NCBI GenBank assembly: GCA_028343615.1
Contig: JAOLZA010000010.1
Location: 1 to 53,396 of the forward strand
Source of the DNA: Verrucomicrobiota bacterium
Lineage (GTDB): Bacteria > Verrucomicrobiota > Verrucomicrobiia > Limisphaerales > UBA1100
Length of the DNA: 53,396 nt
Direction of reading: 5' to 3'
Shown: positions 15,643-24,095 of the stretch, piece after piece
Layout of the letters: each line of letters starts with the position of its first letter
Position numbering within the stretch: position 1 is the first letter of the stretch
The notes under the pieces: model-generated
Seen by the model: the letters and a program-made list of their open reading frames with translations, nothing else
Databases searched by the model: none
Told to the model about the DNA's origin: nothing
Position numbers and translations under genes: made by a program

Positions 15643-17384
15643 TTTCTTTTCTTTGCCAATTCCTTCCGCAGCTTGGCCAATGGCTGTGTGTTCACCACGT
15701 CGCCTTTGGTTAGCCAACCTTTGCGGGCGATGCCGGTGCCGATTCTTAAGAAGCCCGCGTGTTCGTTACGGTGGGCGTCGCTGTTGATGACGCATTTTAC
15801 GCCTTTGCTTTTGGCGTATTGCCAATGGCGCCAGTCGAGATCGAGGCGGTGAGGGTTGGCGTTGAGTTCAATCCACGTGCCGGTGGCAGCGCAGGCGTCG
15901 ATGACGGCTTGTTGATTGAGCTTCTGCGGCGCGCGGCCGAGTAGGAGTCGGCCGCTGAGATGACCGATCATGTGGACGTTGGGGTTCTCGGCGGCGGTGA
16001 TGAGGCGTTTAGTGTTGTCAGCTTCGTCGCTGCCGGCCACGTGCATACTGGCGACGACTACTTCGAGTTGGGCGAGCAGATCGTCCTCGAGGTCGAGGCC
16101 ATTTTTCAAAATATCCACCTCGATGCCGGTGAGTAAATAAAAGTCGTCGCCCTCGTCTTTGAGTTTTTGGTTCACCTCGGCGATGGCCTTGAGTTGTTTC
16201 TTGACGCGCGCGGCGTCGAGGCCGTTGGCTTGGAAGGACGCCTTTGAGTGGTCGGTGATGGCCCAGTAGGCGCAGCCGAGGCCGCTCATGTGGGCGGCAA
16301 TTTCCTCGAGGGTTTCGTGACCATCGCTCCAGTTGCTGTGATTGTGCAGCGAGCCTTTGAGATCTGTCCATTCGATGAGGCGCGGAATTTCGTTTTTCTC
16401 AGCGGCCTCAAATTCCCCGCGATCCTCGCGGAGTTCCGGTGGCACGTAGGCGAGGCCTAGCGCGGCGAAAATTTCCTCCTCGGTTTTGCAATCCAGCCGT
16501 AGCTTGGGGTCGCGCGTTTCCTCTTTGCTTTTGAACAAGCCGTATTCGTTGAGGCGCAACCCCCGCCCGATGGCGCGGCTACGCATTGAGATATTATGTT
16601 CCTTGCTGCCGGTGAAATACGCCAACGCGCTGGCAAACTCCAAATCCTCGACCACCCGCAAATCCGCCTGAATGCCGCCTTCGAGCAATACGCTCGCCTT
16701 GGTGCTGCCGGCGGCGAGTACGCTCAGCACGCCGTCCCGTGTGGTGAAGGCCTCGATAATATCTGCGCTTTCCTTGGCGGACACCAGAAAGTCGATGTCG
16801 CCACTCACCTCTTTGGCTCGGCGCAGACTACCCGCGATATCGCACCGAATCACATCTGGATGACTCCGCAAATCATCGAGAATTGGCTCGGCTGCAATCA
16901 ACATTTTATGCCGATGATGATGGCTCGCGTGTTGGCGCTTGAAGGCGATGCTCTCGAGAATTTTTTCCTCACTCTTTTTGCCAAACCCATCCAGCTCCGC
17001 TACTTTGCCCGCTTCGCAGGCTGCTTCGAGTGCCTCGATGGTTTCGAGTCCGAGCTTTTCGTGCAACGCCTTTACCTTCTTCGGCCCCATGCCCTGCACG
17101 TCCAGCATCTCGATCAAGCCCGGGGGGATGGATGCCTTGAGCGTGTCGTAATATTCCAGCTCCCCCGTCTCGACCAGCTCCGTGATTTTTTCAACCAGCG
17201 CTTTGCCGATGCCCTTGATGTCGCCCAGCCGTTCCTCCGCGATGAGCGTTTCCAGTGGCTCCGTCAGCCCCTCCAACACCCGCGCCCCGTTCACATACGC
17301 CCGCGTCTTGAACGGGTTCTCCCCCTTTAACTCGAGGAACACCCCGATTTCCTTAAGCACACCGACTACTGAATCTTTGTCCAC
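15639..17384 (-). CDS. polX: DNA polymerase X family protein with PHP domain
   Basis: Bacterial PolX, 581 residues: N-terminal helix-hairpin-helix 8-kDa-like region (LKGENPFKTRAYVNGARVLE, then DIKGIGKAL and VQGMGPKKVKAL), nucleotidyltransferase palm with GDIDFLVSA and ADLRVV carrying the acidic residues, and a C-terminal PHP phosphoesterase domain from SLHNHSNWSDGHETLEEIA. Such enzymes fill gaps in base-excision repair, and the PHP part gives 3'-5' exonuclease or AP-endonuclease activity. I place the start at GTG 17384 (VDKDSVVGVLKEI); the frame continues to 17417 into the palindrome without family similarity. Confidence 0.92.
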   Translation of the reverse strand: MDKDSVVGVLKEIGVFLELKGENPFKTRAYVNGARVLEGLTEPLETLIAEERLGDIKGIGKALVEKITELVETGELEYYDTLKASIPPGLIEMLDVQGMGPKKVKALHEKLGLETIEALEAACEAGKVAELDGFGKKSEEKILESIAFKRQHASHHHRHKMLIAAEPILDDLRSHPDVIRCDIAGSLRRAKEVSGDIDFLVSAKESADIIEAFTTRDGVLSVLAAGSTKASVLLEGGIQADLRVVEDLEFASALAYFTGSKEHNISMRSRAIGRGLRLNEYGLFKSKEETRDPKLRLDCKTEEEIFAALGLAYVPPELREDRGEFEAAEKNEIPRLIEWTDLKGSLHNHSNWSDGHETLEEIAAHMSGLGCAYWAITDHSKASFQANGLDAARVKKQLKAIAEVNQKLKDEGDDFYLLTGIEVDILKNGLDLEDDLLAQLEVVVASMHVAGSDEADNTKRLITAAENPNVHMIGHLSGRLLLGRAPQKLNQQAVIDACAATGTWIELNANPHRLDLDWRHWQYAKSKGVKCVINSDAHRNEHAGFLRIGTGIARKGWLTKGDVVNTQPLAKLRKELAKKRN

Positions 17385-17396
17385 GCGCGGAAACTG

Positions 17397-17461
17397 ACAC
17401 AGATAGGCAGGATACACAGGATTTTTTTATTCATTATCCTGAACATCCTGCCTATCTGTGT
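17397..17461. repeat. Large intergenic palindrome between polX and thiD
   Basis: Perfect 17-bp arms, ACACAGATAGGCAGGAT (17397-17413) and its reverse complement (17445-17461), continue after a 3-nt mismatch into CAGGAT/ATCCTG. The loop is ttttttattcatt. It fills nearly the whole space between two divergent genes, so it overlaps both promoters or 5' leaders. Repeats built on GATnnnCAGGAT are common intergenic palindromes in bacterial genomes; the function is unknown. Confidence 0.8.
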
Positions 17462-17473
17462 TAAGACTCGCGC

Positions 17474-18226
17474 GTGCCTTTCATTAAAAGTCCAGTGGTG
17501 TTGACGATTGCGGGGAGTGATTCCTGTGGGGGGGCGGGTATACAGGCGGATTTGCGGGTGTTCGCAGCATTGGGCGTGCGCGGGGTTTCGGTTGTGACCG
17601 CGGTGACGGCGCAAAGCCCCAAAATCGTGCGAGCGGTGGAGGGGGTGAAGGTTGAGATGGTACGGGAGCAGTTGACGGCGGTGTTTGAAGGGAACAAACC
17701 CAAAGCAGCCAAGACGGGGATGTTGCTGACTGCACGAAATGTGGAAGTGGTTGCAGAATGGTTCGTCAAACGCCGGTTGCCGTTGGTGGTGGATCCGGTG
17801 ATGCTTTCCACTAGTGGGGCGATGTTGTTGAAACCTTCGGCGGTGAAGGTGATTCAAAAGAAATTGTTGCCGGTGGCGAAGTTGGTAACTCCGAATGTCC
17901 CCGAGGCAGAGGCGTTGACAGGATTGCGCATCCGCGAGCCGGAGGATTTACGTACCGCCGCGCGCGCGCTTTTTGAAAAATATGGCTGCGCAGTGCTCGT
18001 CAAAGGCGGTCACTTGCGCGGGCTTAATGAAGCGGTGGACGTTCTCTTTGATGGTCGCGAAGAATGGCTCTTTTCGCTGCCTCGCGTGAAAGGACGCGGG
18101 ATGCACGGGACAGGCTGTGTTTATTCCGCAGCAATCACAGCGGGCTTAGTAAAGGGTCTTTCGCTTCCCAAATCAGTTGAGCAAGGGAAAGAGTTTGTGA
18201 CTCATGAGATGCTGAAAATTGAGTAG
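17474..18226 (+). CDS. thiD: Hydroxymethylpyrimidine/phosphomethylpyrimidine kinase
   Basis: Phosphorylates HMP and HMP-P in thiamin biosynthesis; ribokinase-like fold, 250 residues. The N-terminal LTIAGSDSCGGAGIQADLR is the family signature, followed by GVSVVTAVTAQ, VVDPVMLSTSG and the anion-hole GMHGTGCVYSAAITAG with the catalytic region near the C-terminus. The start is GTG 17474, just outside the palindrome. No TPP riboswitch is visible upstream. The next gene begins after a short gap in the same direction. Confidence 0.94.
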   Translation: MPFIKSPVVLTIAGSDSCGGAGIQADLRVFAALGVRGVSVVTAVTAQSPKIVRAVEGVKVEMVREQLTAVFEGNKPKAAKTGMLLTARNVEVVAEWFVKRRLPLVVDPVMLSTSGAMLLKPSAVKVIQKKLLPVAKLVTPNVPEAEALTGLRIREPEDLRTAARALFEKYGCAVLVKGGHLRGLNEAVDVLFDGREEWLFSLPRVKGRGMHGTGCVYSAAITAGLVKGLSLPKSVEQGKEFVTHEMLKIE

Positions 18227-18283
18227 AATTTGCAGCCCCACAACTCACTAGACACTCGCCCGCTTTCAATCCACCCTTCAGCA

Positions 18284-19195
18284 ATGCGCATCGGCCTTAT
18301 TTTTAATCCCACCGCCAAGGGCGATCAGGCGCGGCATTTGCGTAAGCAGTTGGATGAGATTGCCGACGAGTGCACTTTGTTGCCTACGGAAGGGCCGGGA
18401 CACGCAGAGGATTTAGCAGAGCAAGCGGTGGCTGATGGTATTGAGTTACTGGTGGCTGCCGGCGGAGATGGCACGGTACACGAGGTGGCCAATGGCTTAG
18501 CGCGGGATCCCGGTGGCTTGACGCGGACGGCGTTGGGGGTTCTGCCGTTAGGCACGGTGAATGTTCTGGCGCGGGAATTGGGCATCCCCTTGGATTTTGA
18601 AGCGGCGTGGCGCGTGATTCGGCGCGGCTTCATGCGGCAAATTGATTTGCCGTGGATGGAGCTGCAGCGCGAAGGCAAAACTCAACGACGCTGTTTCCCC
18701 GCATTGGGCGGCGCTGGGATGGACGGCCGCGCATGTGAGTTGGTAAATTGGGAAACCAAAAAGCGTAGTGGCCAGTTTGCCTATCTCACGGCGGGCTATC
18801 GCGCGGCGATGGAGCTGCTGCCGGCGATGCGCGTGGTGGCCGATGGCCGAGTGATTGAAAGCGCGGAACTGATTATGCTGGGCAACGGGTCATTTTATGG
18901 TGGGCCTTTCGATGTGTTTCCCGCCGCGCGACTGGACGATGGCAAAGTGGACGCGATCATCGCCGAGCGCGTGCAAAAATGGCGCACCCCCGAGTATCTT
19001 TGGGCCTTGCTCACGGGCAATTTGCCGAGCCTCGCGGGCGTGCATTACGTTCAGGCAGAGAACCTTGAATTGACGCCTGTGAATGGCGCACGCGTGGTTG
19101 TGCAACTTGATGGCGATGCCACGGGTGAATTACCGGCGAAAATAAATGTGGCCGCGCGCGCCCTCCGCATGGTGGCTCCTGCGCCGGTACAATAA
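18284..19195 (+). CDS. Diacylglycerol/sphingosine-kinase-family lipid kinase (YegS/DgkB-like)
   Basis: A 303-residue DAGK-catalytic-domain protein. MRIGLIFNPTAKGD opens the domain, LVAAGGDGTVHEVANGL is the nucleotide-binding GGDGT signature, and LGVLPLGTVNVLARELGIP is the following conserved GTxNxxAR motif. The C-terminal beta-sandwich ends with QLDGDATGELPAKI, the typical DGE-type region. It phosphorylates a lipid (diacylglycerol or similar) at the membrane; the substrate is unresolved. ATG 18284 was chosen over TTG 18230 because the domain begins immediately. Confidence 0.88.
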   Translation: MRIGLIFNPTAKGDQARHLRKQLDEIADECTLLPTEGPGHAEDLAEQAVADGIELLVAAGGDGTVHEVANGLARDPGGLTRTALGVLPLGTVNVLARELGIPLDFEAAWRVIRRGFMRQIDLPWMELQREGKTQRRCFPALGGAGMDGRACELVNWETKKRSGQFAYLTAGYRAAMELLPAMRVVADGRVIESAELIMLGNGSFYGGPFDVFPAARLDDGKVDAIIAERVQKWRTPEYLWALLTGNLPSLAGVHYVQAENLELTPVNGARVVVQLDGDATGELPAKINVAARALRMVAPAPVQ

Positions 19196-19299
19196 AATAA
19201 CCTAAAAGAGGGCTTGCTTTCCCGTCCCACGGCGGCTAAATTCCCGCCCCTTTTTGATGGTTCAGGCCCCATTTGGCTCTGGAAAACAGTTTTTAAATT

Positions 19300-19668
19300 A
19301 TGGCAGTAAAGATGAGATTAAAGCGGATCGGCATGAAAAATACGCCGGTTTTCCGCATTGTGGTGGCCGATGGCCGCAGCCCGCGCGATGGCCGGTTTAT
19401 TGAAGAGATTGGCACCTATTGGCCGCTGAAAGAAGGGGCCGACAACTTCACCATCAACCTCGACCGTACCAAATACTGGCGCGGCGTGGGTGCGCAGCCC
19501 AGCGAAACCGTGGCCAGCATCATCAAGCGCGCCCTGCGCGCCGAAAAAGGCCTTGATCCCAAGGTCAAGAAAATCAAAACCCCTAAAGCCGAAGAGCCCA
19601 AAGCCGAAGAGCCCAAAGCCGAAGAGCCCAAAGCCGAAGAGCCTGAGGATTCCAAGTCGGACGCCTAA
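19300..19668 (+). CDS. rpsP: 30S ribosomal protein S16 with acidic repeat tail
   Basis: [37 protein letters not shown] is the S16 core (about residues 1-80), an assembly protein of the 30S body. Beyond the usual end lies a 35-40-residue tail with four EEPKA-type pentapeptides and an acidic end (EDSKSDA). Tails of this type occur in PVC S16 proteins as I recall. It begins the conserved S16-KhpA-TrmD-L19 cluster. Confidence 0.95.
   Translation: MAVKMRLKRIGMKNTPVFRIVVADGRSPRDGRFIEEIGTYWPLKEGADNFTINLDRTKYWRGVGAQPSETVASIIKRALRAEKGLDPKVKKIKTPKAEEPKAEEPKAEEPKAEEPEDSKSDA
19584..19643 (+). repeat. 15-bp tandem repeat in the rpsP tail
   Basis: About four copies of AAAGCCGAAGAGCCC in frame, coding KAEEP. 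The near-perfect DNA identity makes length variation between strains likely. Confidence 0.85.
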
Positions 19669-19688
19669 TTTTTAAATCGATTTTTGTT

Positions 19689-19934
19689 ATGCAAGATTTT
19701 GTGGAATATGTGGTCAAGGGTTTGGTCGATGAACCCGATGCAGTCAACGTAACTGAAGTGGAAAACAACGGCACCACTGTTTACGAACTGCGAATGGATC
19801 CTGATGATATAGCAAAGGTGATTGGCCGGCGCGGCGTGACGATTAACGCCATTCGCTCGCTTATCCAAGCCGGCGGCGCAAAAAAAGGAATGCGTTGCGG
19901 TCTGGAAATCATCGAGGACGAGGACGACGATTAG
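19689..19934 (+). CDS. khpA: KH-domain RNA-binding protein KhpA
   Basis: An 81-residue single KH domain. The RNA-binding GXXG loop reads VIGRRGVTINAIRSL, and the acidic C-terminus ends EDEDDD. KhpA pairs with KhpB to bind many RNAs and affects cell division and elongation in Firmicutes. Its position after rpsP is the standard one. The usual next gene, rimM, is absent: trmD starts 25 nt after the stop. Confidence 0.92.
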   Translation: MQDFVEYVVKGLVDEPDAVNVTEVENNGTTVYELRMDPDDIAKVIGRRGVTINAIRSLIQAGGAKKGMRCGLEIIEDEDDD

Positions 19935-19958
19935 GCACGCTCCGCGTGCCGCGCAGCC

Positions 19959-20627
19959 ATGAAGGTGGACGTGCTCACGCTATTTCCCGCGATGTTCGCG
20001 GGGCCGCTGGATGAAAGCATCCTGCGCCGCGCCCGCGAAAACGGCCGGCTGGAGATGGCCCTCCACGATTTACGGGATTGGACACACGATCGGCACCGCA
20101 CGGTGGATGGTACACCCTACGGCGGTGGTCCAGGAATGGTGCTCAAGCCTGAACCGATCTTTGAAGCGATAGACGAGCTGGCGAACGACACCACGCAAGT
20201 GGTGCTGCTCACCCCGCAAGGCGAGCCGTTCCGCCAAGTCACGGCACGTAGGCTATCGGCGCACGAGCATCTGCTCCTGCTCTGCGGTAGTTATGAAGGT
20301 TTTGATGAACGCATCCGCACGCGGGTGCATCACGAAATCTCCATCGGCGACTACGTTTTAACCAACGGGGCGTTGCCCGCGATGGTGGTCATCGACGCCG
20401 TGACACGATTATTGCCCGGCGTGCTGGGCGATGATGCCAGCAGCGTCGAAGAAAGTTTTAGTCAAAACATGCTGGACTACCCGCAGTATACGCGGCCAGC
20501 CGAATACCGTGGGTTGGAAGTGCCTGAGGTGTTACAAAACGGCAATCACGCTGCTATCGAACAATGGCGCCGCGAGCAAGCCGAGCAACGCACGAGCGAA
20601 CGCCGGCCGGATTTATTAGAAGAATAG
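19959..20627 (+). CDS. trmD: tRNA (guanine-37-N1)-methyltransferase
   Basis: SAM-dependent SPOUT methyltransferase that makes m1G37 and prevents frameshifting. The protein begins MKVDVLTLFPAMF. DGTPYGGGPGMVLKPEP and the trefoil-knot sequence LLLCGSYEGFDERI and ISIGDYVLTNGALPAMVVID are all present. The C-terminal Asp/Arg-rich helix (LPGVLGDDASSVEESF) is standard. At 222 residues it is slightly short at the C-terminus. Co-directional with khpA and rplS. Confidence 0.96.
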   Translation: MKVDVLTLFPAMFAGPLDESILRRARENGRLEMALHDLRDWTHDRHRTVDGTPYGGGPGMVLKPEPIFEAIDELANDTTQVVLLTPQGEPFRQVTARRLSAHEHLLLLCGSYEGFDERIRTRVHHEISIGDYVLTNGALPAMVVIDAVTRLLPGVLGDDASSVEESFSQNMLDYPQYTRPAEYRGLEVPEVLQNGNHAAIEQWRREQAEQRTSERRPDLLEE

Positions 20628-20653
20628 AAAAATAATTTAACTAAGGACACAAA

Positions 20654-21004
20654 ATGAATCAGGCATTGATGGATAAAATTGAGTCGGAGCAACTGCGCGC
20701 CGAGCCACTGGAATTTAACGTGGGCGATATCGTCAAGGTGCACACCCGCGTGAAAGAAGGCGGTAAGGAACGCGTGCAGGTTTTTCAGGGGATTGTTATC
20801 GCCCGGCGCGGCCGCGGTCTCAACGCCACCTTCACCGTGCGCCGCATCAGCTATGGTCAGGGCGTCGAGCGAGTATTCCCCGTCAATAGCCCCAACGTCG
20901 AAAAAGTCACCGTCGAGCGTCGCGGCAAAGTCCGCCGTGCCAAGCTCAACTACCTCCGCGAACGCATCGGCAAACGCGCTATGCTCGTCAAAGAGCGCAA
21001 GTAA
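20654..21004 (+). CDS. rplS: 50S ribosomal protein L19
   Basis: A 116-residue protein with the L19 core [33 protein letters not shown] and [15 protein letters not shown]. It sits at the 30S-50S interface. Last gene before a strong intrinsic terminator, so this is the end of the ribosomal transcription unit; rnhB downstream probably has its own promoter. Confidence 0.97.
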   Translation: MNQALMDKIESEQLRAEPLEFNVGDIVKVHTRVKEGGKERVQVFQGIVIARRGRGLNATFTVRRISYGQGVERVFPVNSPNVEKVTVERRGKVRRAKLNYLRERIGKRAMLVKERK

Positions 21005-21026
21005 TCCGGGCAATCACTATTTTCAG

Positions 21027-21056
21027 AACGGGGCTCCTAAGGGCCCCGTTTTTTTG
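21027..21056 (+). terminator. Rho-independent terminator after rplS
   Basis: Stem AACGGGGC / GCCCCGTT (loop TCCTAAGG) followed by a run of seven T in all. It begins about 22 nt after the rplS stop and is the clearest terminator in the window besides the riboswitch one. Confidence 0.9.
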
Positions 21057-21120
21057 TTGGAGGGTACAAGACGAATATCTTTAAGTTTCCAATAGCCACG
21101 TCATCCCGCACAACTGGCGC

Positions 21121-21777
21121 ATGGATTCGGGTTTAGATCGATTCAATTTTGAACGTGAACATCACGCCCGCGCGCTAATTCGATTGGCTGGGGTGGATGA
21201 AGCCGGTCGTGGCCCACTTGCCGGCCCTGTGGTGGCGGCAGCGGTAGTGTTGCCAGTCAAGTGGTTGGAGACGGGTTTGCCTGAACCGCTCCAACGCCTC
21301 AATGATTCCAAAAAACTAACCGAGAAAATCCGCGAGCAACTCTTCGCCGCCATACACGCGGAAACGGAAATCTATTTTGGCATTGGCGTCATTGAGGCAA
21401 TTGTCATTGATGAAATCAATATCCTTCAAGCCACCCACCGCGCGATGAACATCGCCCTTGCGCAACTCTCTCCACCCGCTGCGCACGCGCTCGTGGACGG
21501 GCTTCGCGTTCCCACTCTAACCATCCCCCAAACGGCAATTGTCAAGGGTGACCAAAAAAGTTTTAGCATTGCAGCCGCCAGTATTCTGGCCAAAGTCACC
21601 CGCGATCGCATTATGCGCGAGCACGACATCCGCTGGCCCGAATACGCCTTCGCCAAGCACAAAGGTTATGGAACTGCCGCCCACCTAGCCGCCCTCCGTG
21701 CTCACGGCGCGTGTTCGATTCATCGGCGAAGCTTTGCCCCCGTGTTCGCGGTGCAGCAAAAGGGAGCGCGTCAGTAA
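21121..21777 (+). CDS. rnhB: Ribonuclease HII
   Basis: Cleaves RNA in RNA-DNA hybrids and single ribonucleotides. The active-site Asp-Glu pair is in GVDEAGRGPLAGPVV; the third Asp lies in AHALVDGL, and the region NDSKKLTEKIRE is conserved. SIAAASILAKVTRDRIM and KHKGYGTAAHL complete the motif set. 218 residues, standard. Position after trmD-rplS is conserved in many bacteria. Confidence 0.95.
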   Translation: MDSGLDRFNFEREHHARALIRLAGVDEAGRGPLAGPVVAAAVVLPVKWLETGLPEPLQRLNDSKKLTEKIREQLFAAIHAETEIYFGIGVIEAIVIDEINILQATHRAMNIALAQLSPPAAHALVDGLRVPTLTIPQTAIVKGDQKSFSIAAASILAKVTRDRIMREHDIRWPEYAFAKHKGYGTAAHLAALRAHGACSIHRRSFAPVFAVQQKGARQ

Positions 21778-21834
21778 TATGTAAATATCAAAATGTATAC
21801 TTGCACCTTTGTTTAATGTATTTACGCTCTTAGC

Positions 21835-22248
21835 ATGGTCTGGGGTGATAGTTTCATGGAATGGTTTCGGGGCGCAGAGCCGGAGCATCTTCGTCGAGGC
21901 CGGCTGGGCGAGCGTGCAGCCAAGCGGCATTTGAAAAAAGCGGGTCTGAAATTCCTTTACGCAAATTATCGGACCAACAAAGGTGAGATTGATCTCATTT
22001 TTCGAGACGGCAAGGCGTTAGTTTTTGTGGAAGTGAAAACTCGTTCCTCTGAATCTTGGACGCGTCCCGCCGCCGCTGTGAATGCCGACAAAGAGAGAAA
22101 GCTCATCGCCACCGCACGTAATTACTTGCGTCTTTTGCACAACCCCGAAATTGCTTACCGCTTCGATATCGTTGAAGTGCTGCTCAATGACGGCGAGGTG
22201 GCTGAAATCCGCCATCAACCCAATGCCTTCACCCCGGGGCGCCGATAA
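21835..22248 (+). CDS. YraN/UPF0102 family endonuclease-like protein
   Basis: A 137-residue restriction-endonuclease-like fold protein of the UPF0102 family, which commonly follows rnhB. The nuclease core reads GEIDLIFRDGKALVFVEVKTRSS: the E..D..EVK catalytic pattern is complete. GRLGERAAKRHLKKAG matches the family N-terminus. Its cellular role is unclear; some members bind or process DNA. An alternative start is ATG 21856. Confidence 0.88.
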   Translation: MVWGDSFMEWFRGAEPEHLRRGRLGERAAKRHLKKAGLKFLYANYRTNKGEIDLIFRDGKALVFVEVKTRSSESWTRPAAAVNADKERKLIATARNYLRLLHNPEIAYRFDIVEVLLNDGEVAEIRHQPNAFTPGRR

Positions 22249-22289
22249 TTGTTCCTGCAAATTCTGATCGCACCTGTTAAAACTAGCCC

Positions 22290-23138
22290 GTGCCGGAACT
22301 GCCTGAAGTGGAGGTGCTCATGCGCCATCTCGATCCCGCCTTGCGCGGGAAAACCATTCGTACAGTAAACATTCATCGCGCCAAAAGCACGCGTCCCACT
22401 TCCGCCCGTTCACTTCGCGGCAAACTGGTTGGTGCAAAATTCACCTCAGTAACGCGTCGTGCTAAGTATTTGATTTTTGAACTCAAGCGACCCCGCAGCG
22501 ACCATTTCACCCTGCTCGGGCATCTCGGCATGGCCGGGCGCATGTACCTCCAATCCGACAAGGTGCCCCTGCCAAAACACGCCGCGGTAACCTTCAGTCT
22601 CGGTCGGCGTACGTTTGTGTTTGAAGACACCCGCTATTTTGGGCGACTGACACTTGACCTTTCATCGTTGGACTCCCTTGGCCCCGAGCCATTGAGTGAT
22701 GCCTTCGATGGGGAAAAACTCCATACTGTTCTGAGGCGCAGTACCCAGGCCATTAAGCCAAAATTGCTCGACCAAAAAACGCTCGCTGGCGTTGGTAACA
22801 TATACGCCAGTGAAGCTCTTTGGCGCGCGGGTATTTCCCCACGAAAATCCGCTCGCCGCCTCACCCATACCCAATGCGCTGCCTTGGCCGCGAGCATCCG
22901 TGAAGTGCTCGTCGAGGCCATCGCGTGCGGCAGCACCGTGCCTCTGGATTTTGCCGGAGTAGACCGACGTGACCGCCTTTTTTATTACGGCACCACCACC
23001 GGCACCCAAGGTTTTGAAGAACGCCTCAGAGTTTACAATCGTGCTGATGAGCCTTGCGATCGCTGCGTTACCCCCATCCAGAAAATCACTCAAGCCGCCC
23101 GCAGCACCTATTATTGCCCTCAATGCCAGCGCGGCTGA
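22290..23138 (+). CDS. mutM: Formamidopyrimidine-DNA glycosylase
   Basis: Removes 8-oxoguanine and related lesions and nicks the abasic site. Starts GTG then PELPEVEVLMRHL, giving the essential Pro-2 and Glu-3. The helix-two-turn-helix region is QKTLAGVGNIYASEALWRAGI and the C-terminal zinc finger is CDRC...CPQC. Between the last helix and the zinc finger the segment VPLDFAGVDRRDRLFYYGTT is somewhat longer than in the E. coli enzyme. 282 residues. Third of the repair genes rnhB-yraN-mutM. Confidence 0.94.
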   Translation: MPELPEVEVLMRHLDPALRGKTIRTVNIHRAKSTRPTSARSLRGKLVGAKFTSVTRRAKYLIFELKRPRSDHFTLLGHLGMAGRMYLQSDKVPLPKHAAVTFSLGRRTFVFEDTRYFGRLTLDLSSLDSLGPEPLSDAFDGEKLHTVLRRSTQAIKPKLLDQKTLAGVGNIYASEALWRAGISPRKSARRLTHTQCAALAASIREVLVEAIACGSTVPLDFAGVDRRDRLFYYGTTTGTQGFEERLRVYNRADEPCDRCVTPIQKITQAARSTYYCPQCQRG

Positions 23139-23187
23139 AACGCATTGACGTGCTCGATCTGCTTCGGTAGCCTCTGCTCCTTCGAGT

Positions 23188-23262
23188 TCCAGAGTAGCTC
23201 AATGGTAGAGCATGCGACTGTTAATCGCAGGGTTGAAGGTTCGAGTCCTTCCTCTGGAGCCA
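23188..23262 (+). tRNA. tRNA-Asn (GTT anticodon)
   Basis: A 75-nt cloverleaf: acceptor TCCAGAG/CTCTGGA, D arm with AGCTCAATGGTAGAGC, anticodon stem TGCGA/TCGCA with loop CTGTTAA, T arm with GGTTCGAGTCC, discriminator G and encoded CCA. It is followed by a short T-run (ATTTTTTG). Confidence 0.96.
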
Positions 23263-23285
23263 TTTTTTGTATTTCTCAGTTTTGC

Positions 23286-24071
23286 TTAATCCCACTTCGA
23301 GTGGTTTGCGCTTGCTGCGCGGTCCAGATGCGAATAGCCGCCATCCACAAACATAATTTGGCCCGTAGTGTGACTACTGCACGGGGAGGCGAGGAAGACA
23401 ATCATGGCCGCTAGTTCTTCCGGAGTGGTCATTCGGTTACCCAGTGGAACCAATCGCTCGATCGCCGCACGTGTGTCTGCAGGATCTTCCAGTGAATCAA
23501 ACCAGTGCTGATACTGCGGTGTGATGCATTCGGCGGGGATCACGCAATTCACGCGCACGTTGTCCGGCGCGAACGCGACCGCCCATTCGCGGGTGAGCGC
23601 GTTCATAGCCCCTTTCGCCGCCGCGTAGCCGGAGGTGCTTCCCTGGCCAGTCACCGCCACTTTGGAGCTGACGTTTACAATCGCGCCCGCGTGCTTTGCC
23701 AATTCCTCCCGGCATAAATGCACCAACGCGTACACATGTGATAAATTCAAATGCACCGAGGCCATAAACTCCCCCGGCGATGTGCTCAAATCCTTGCTGT
23801 CATTGAAACCGGCGTTGTTCACCAAAACATCAATCCGGCCAAATGCCTTGAGCGTTTCCTGTATCACAAGTTCACAGGCCGATGATTCCGCCAGCTCGGC
23901 TTCGATGAAAACCCCGTCCACCTCCCGCGCCAGCGCCTCGCCCTCCGCCGGGCTACGTCCCGCGATGGCCACCTGTGCCCCTTCTGCTGCAAATGCCCGC
24001 ACGGCTGCTGCGCCAATCCCCTTTGCGCCACCGGTGATGATGATGGTTTTGTTGTGCAGTTGTAAATCCAT
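23286..24071 (-). CDS. SDR-family oxidoreductase
   Basis: Classical short-chain dehydrogenase/reductase, 261 residues. Cofactor motif TGGAKGIGAAAV (TGxxxGxG), VLVNNAGFND (NNAG), catalytic Ser in NVSSKVAV and YAAAK (YxxxK). A C-terminal GQIMFVDGGYSHLD follows, as in SDRs acting on sugars or small alcohols. The substrate is unknown. It faces the tRNA-Asn gene and is 24 nt downstream of the PQQ-propeller gene on the same strand, so the two may be co-transcribed. Confidence 0.92.
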   Translation of the reverse strand: MDLQLHNKTIIITGGAKGIGAAAVRAFAAEGAQVAIAGRSPAEGEALAREVDGVFIEAELAESSACELVIQETLKAFGRIDVLVNNAGFNDSKDLSTSPGEFMASVHLNLSHVYALVHLCREELAKHAGAIVNVSSKVAVTGQGSTSGYAAAKGAMNALTREWAVAFAPDNVRVNCVIPAECITPQYQHWFDSLEDPADTRAAIERLVPLGNRMTTPEELAAMIVFLASPCSSHTTGQIMFVDGGYSHLDRAASANHSKWD

Positions 24072-24095
24072 GCGCTGAGCTTTGCGTGATTTGAC

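Noticed and set aside
17414-17473. TPP riboswitch upstream of thiD
   Set aside because: None of the THI-box core sequences are present; only the palindrome fills the space.
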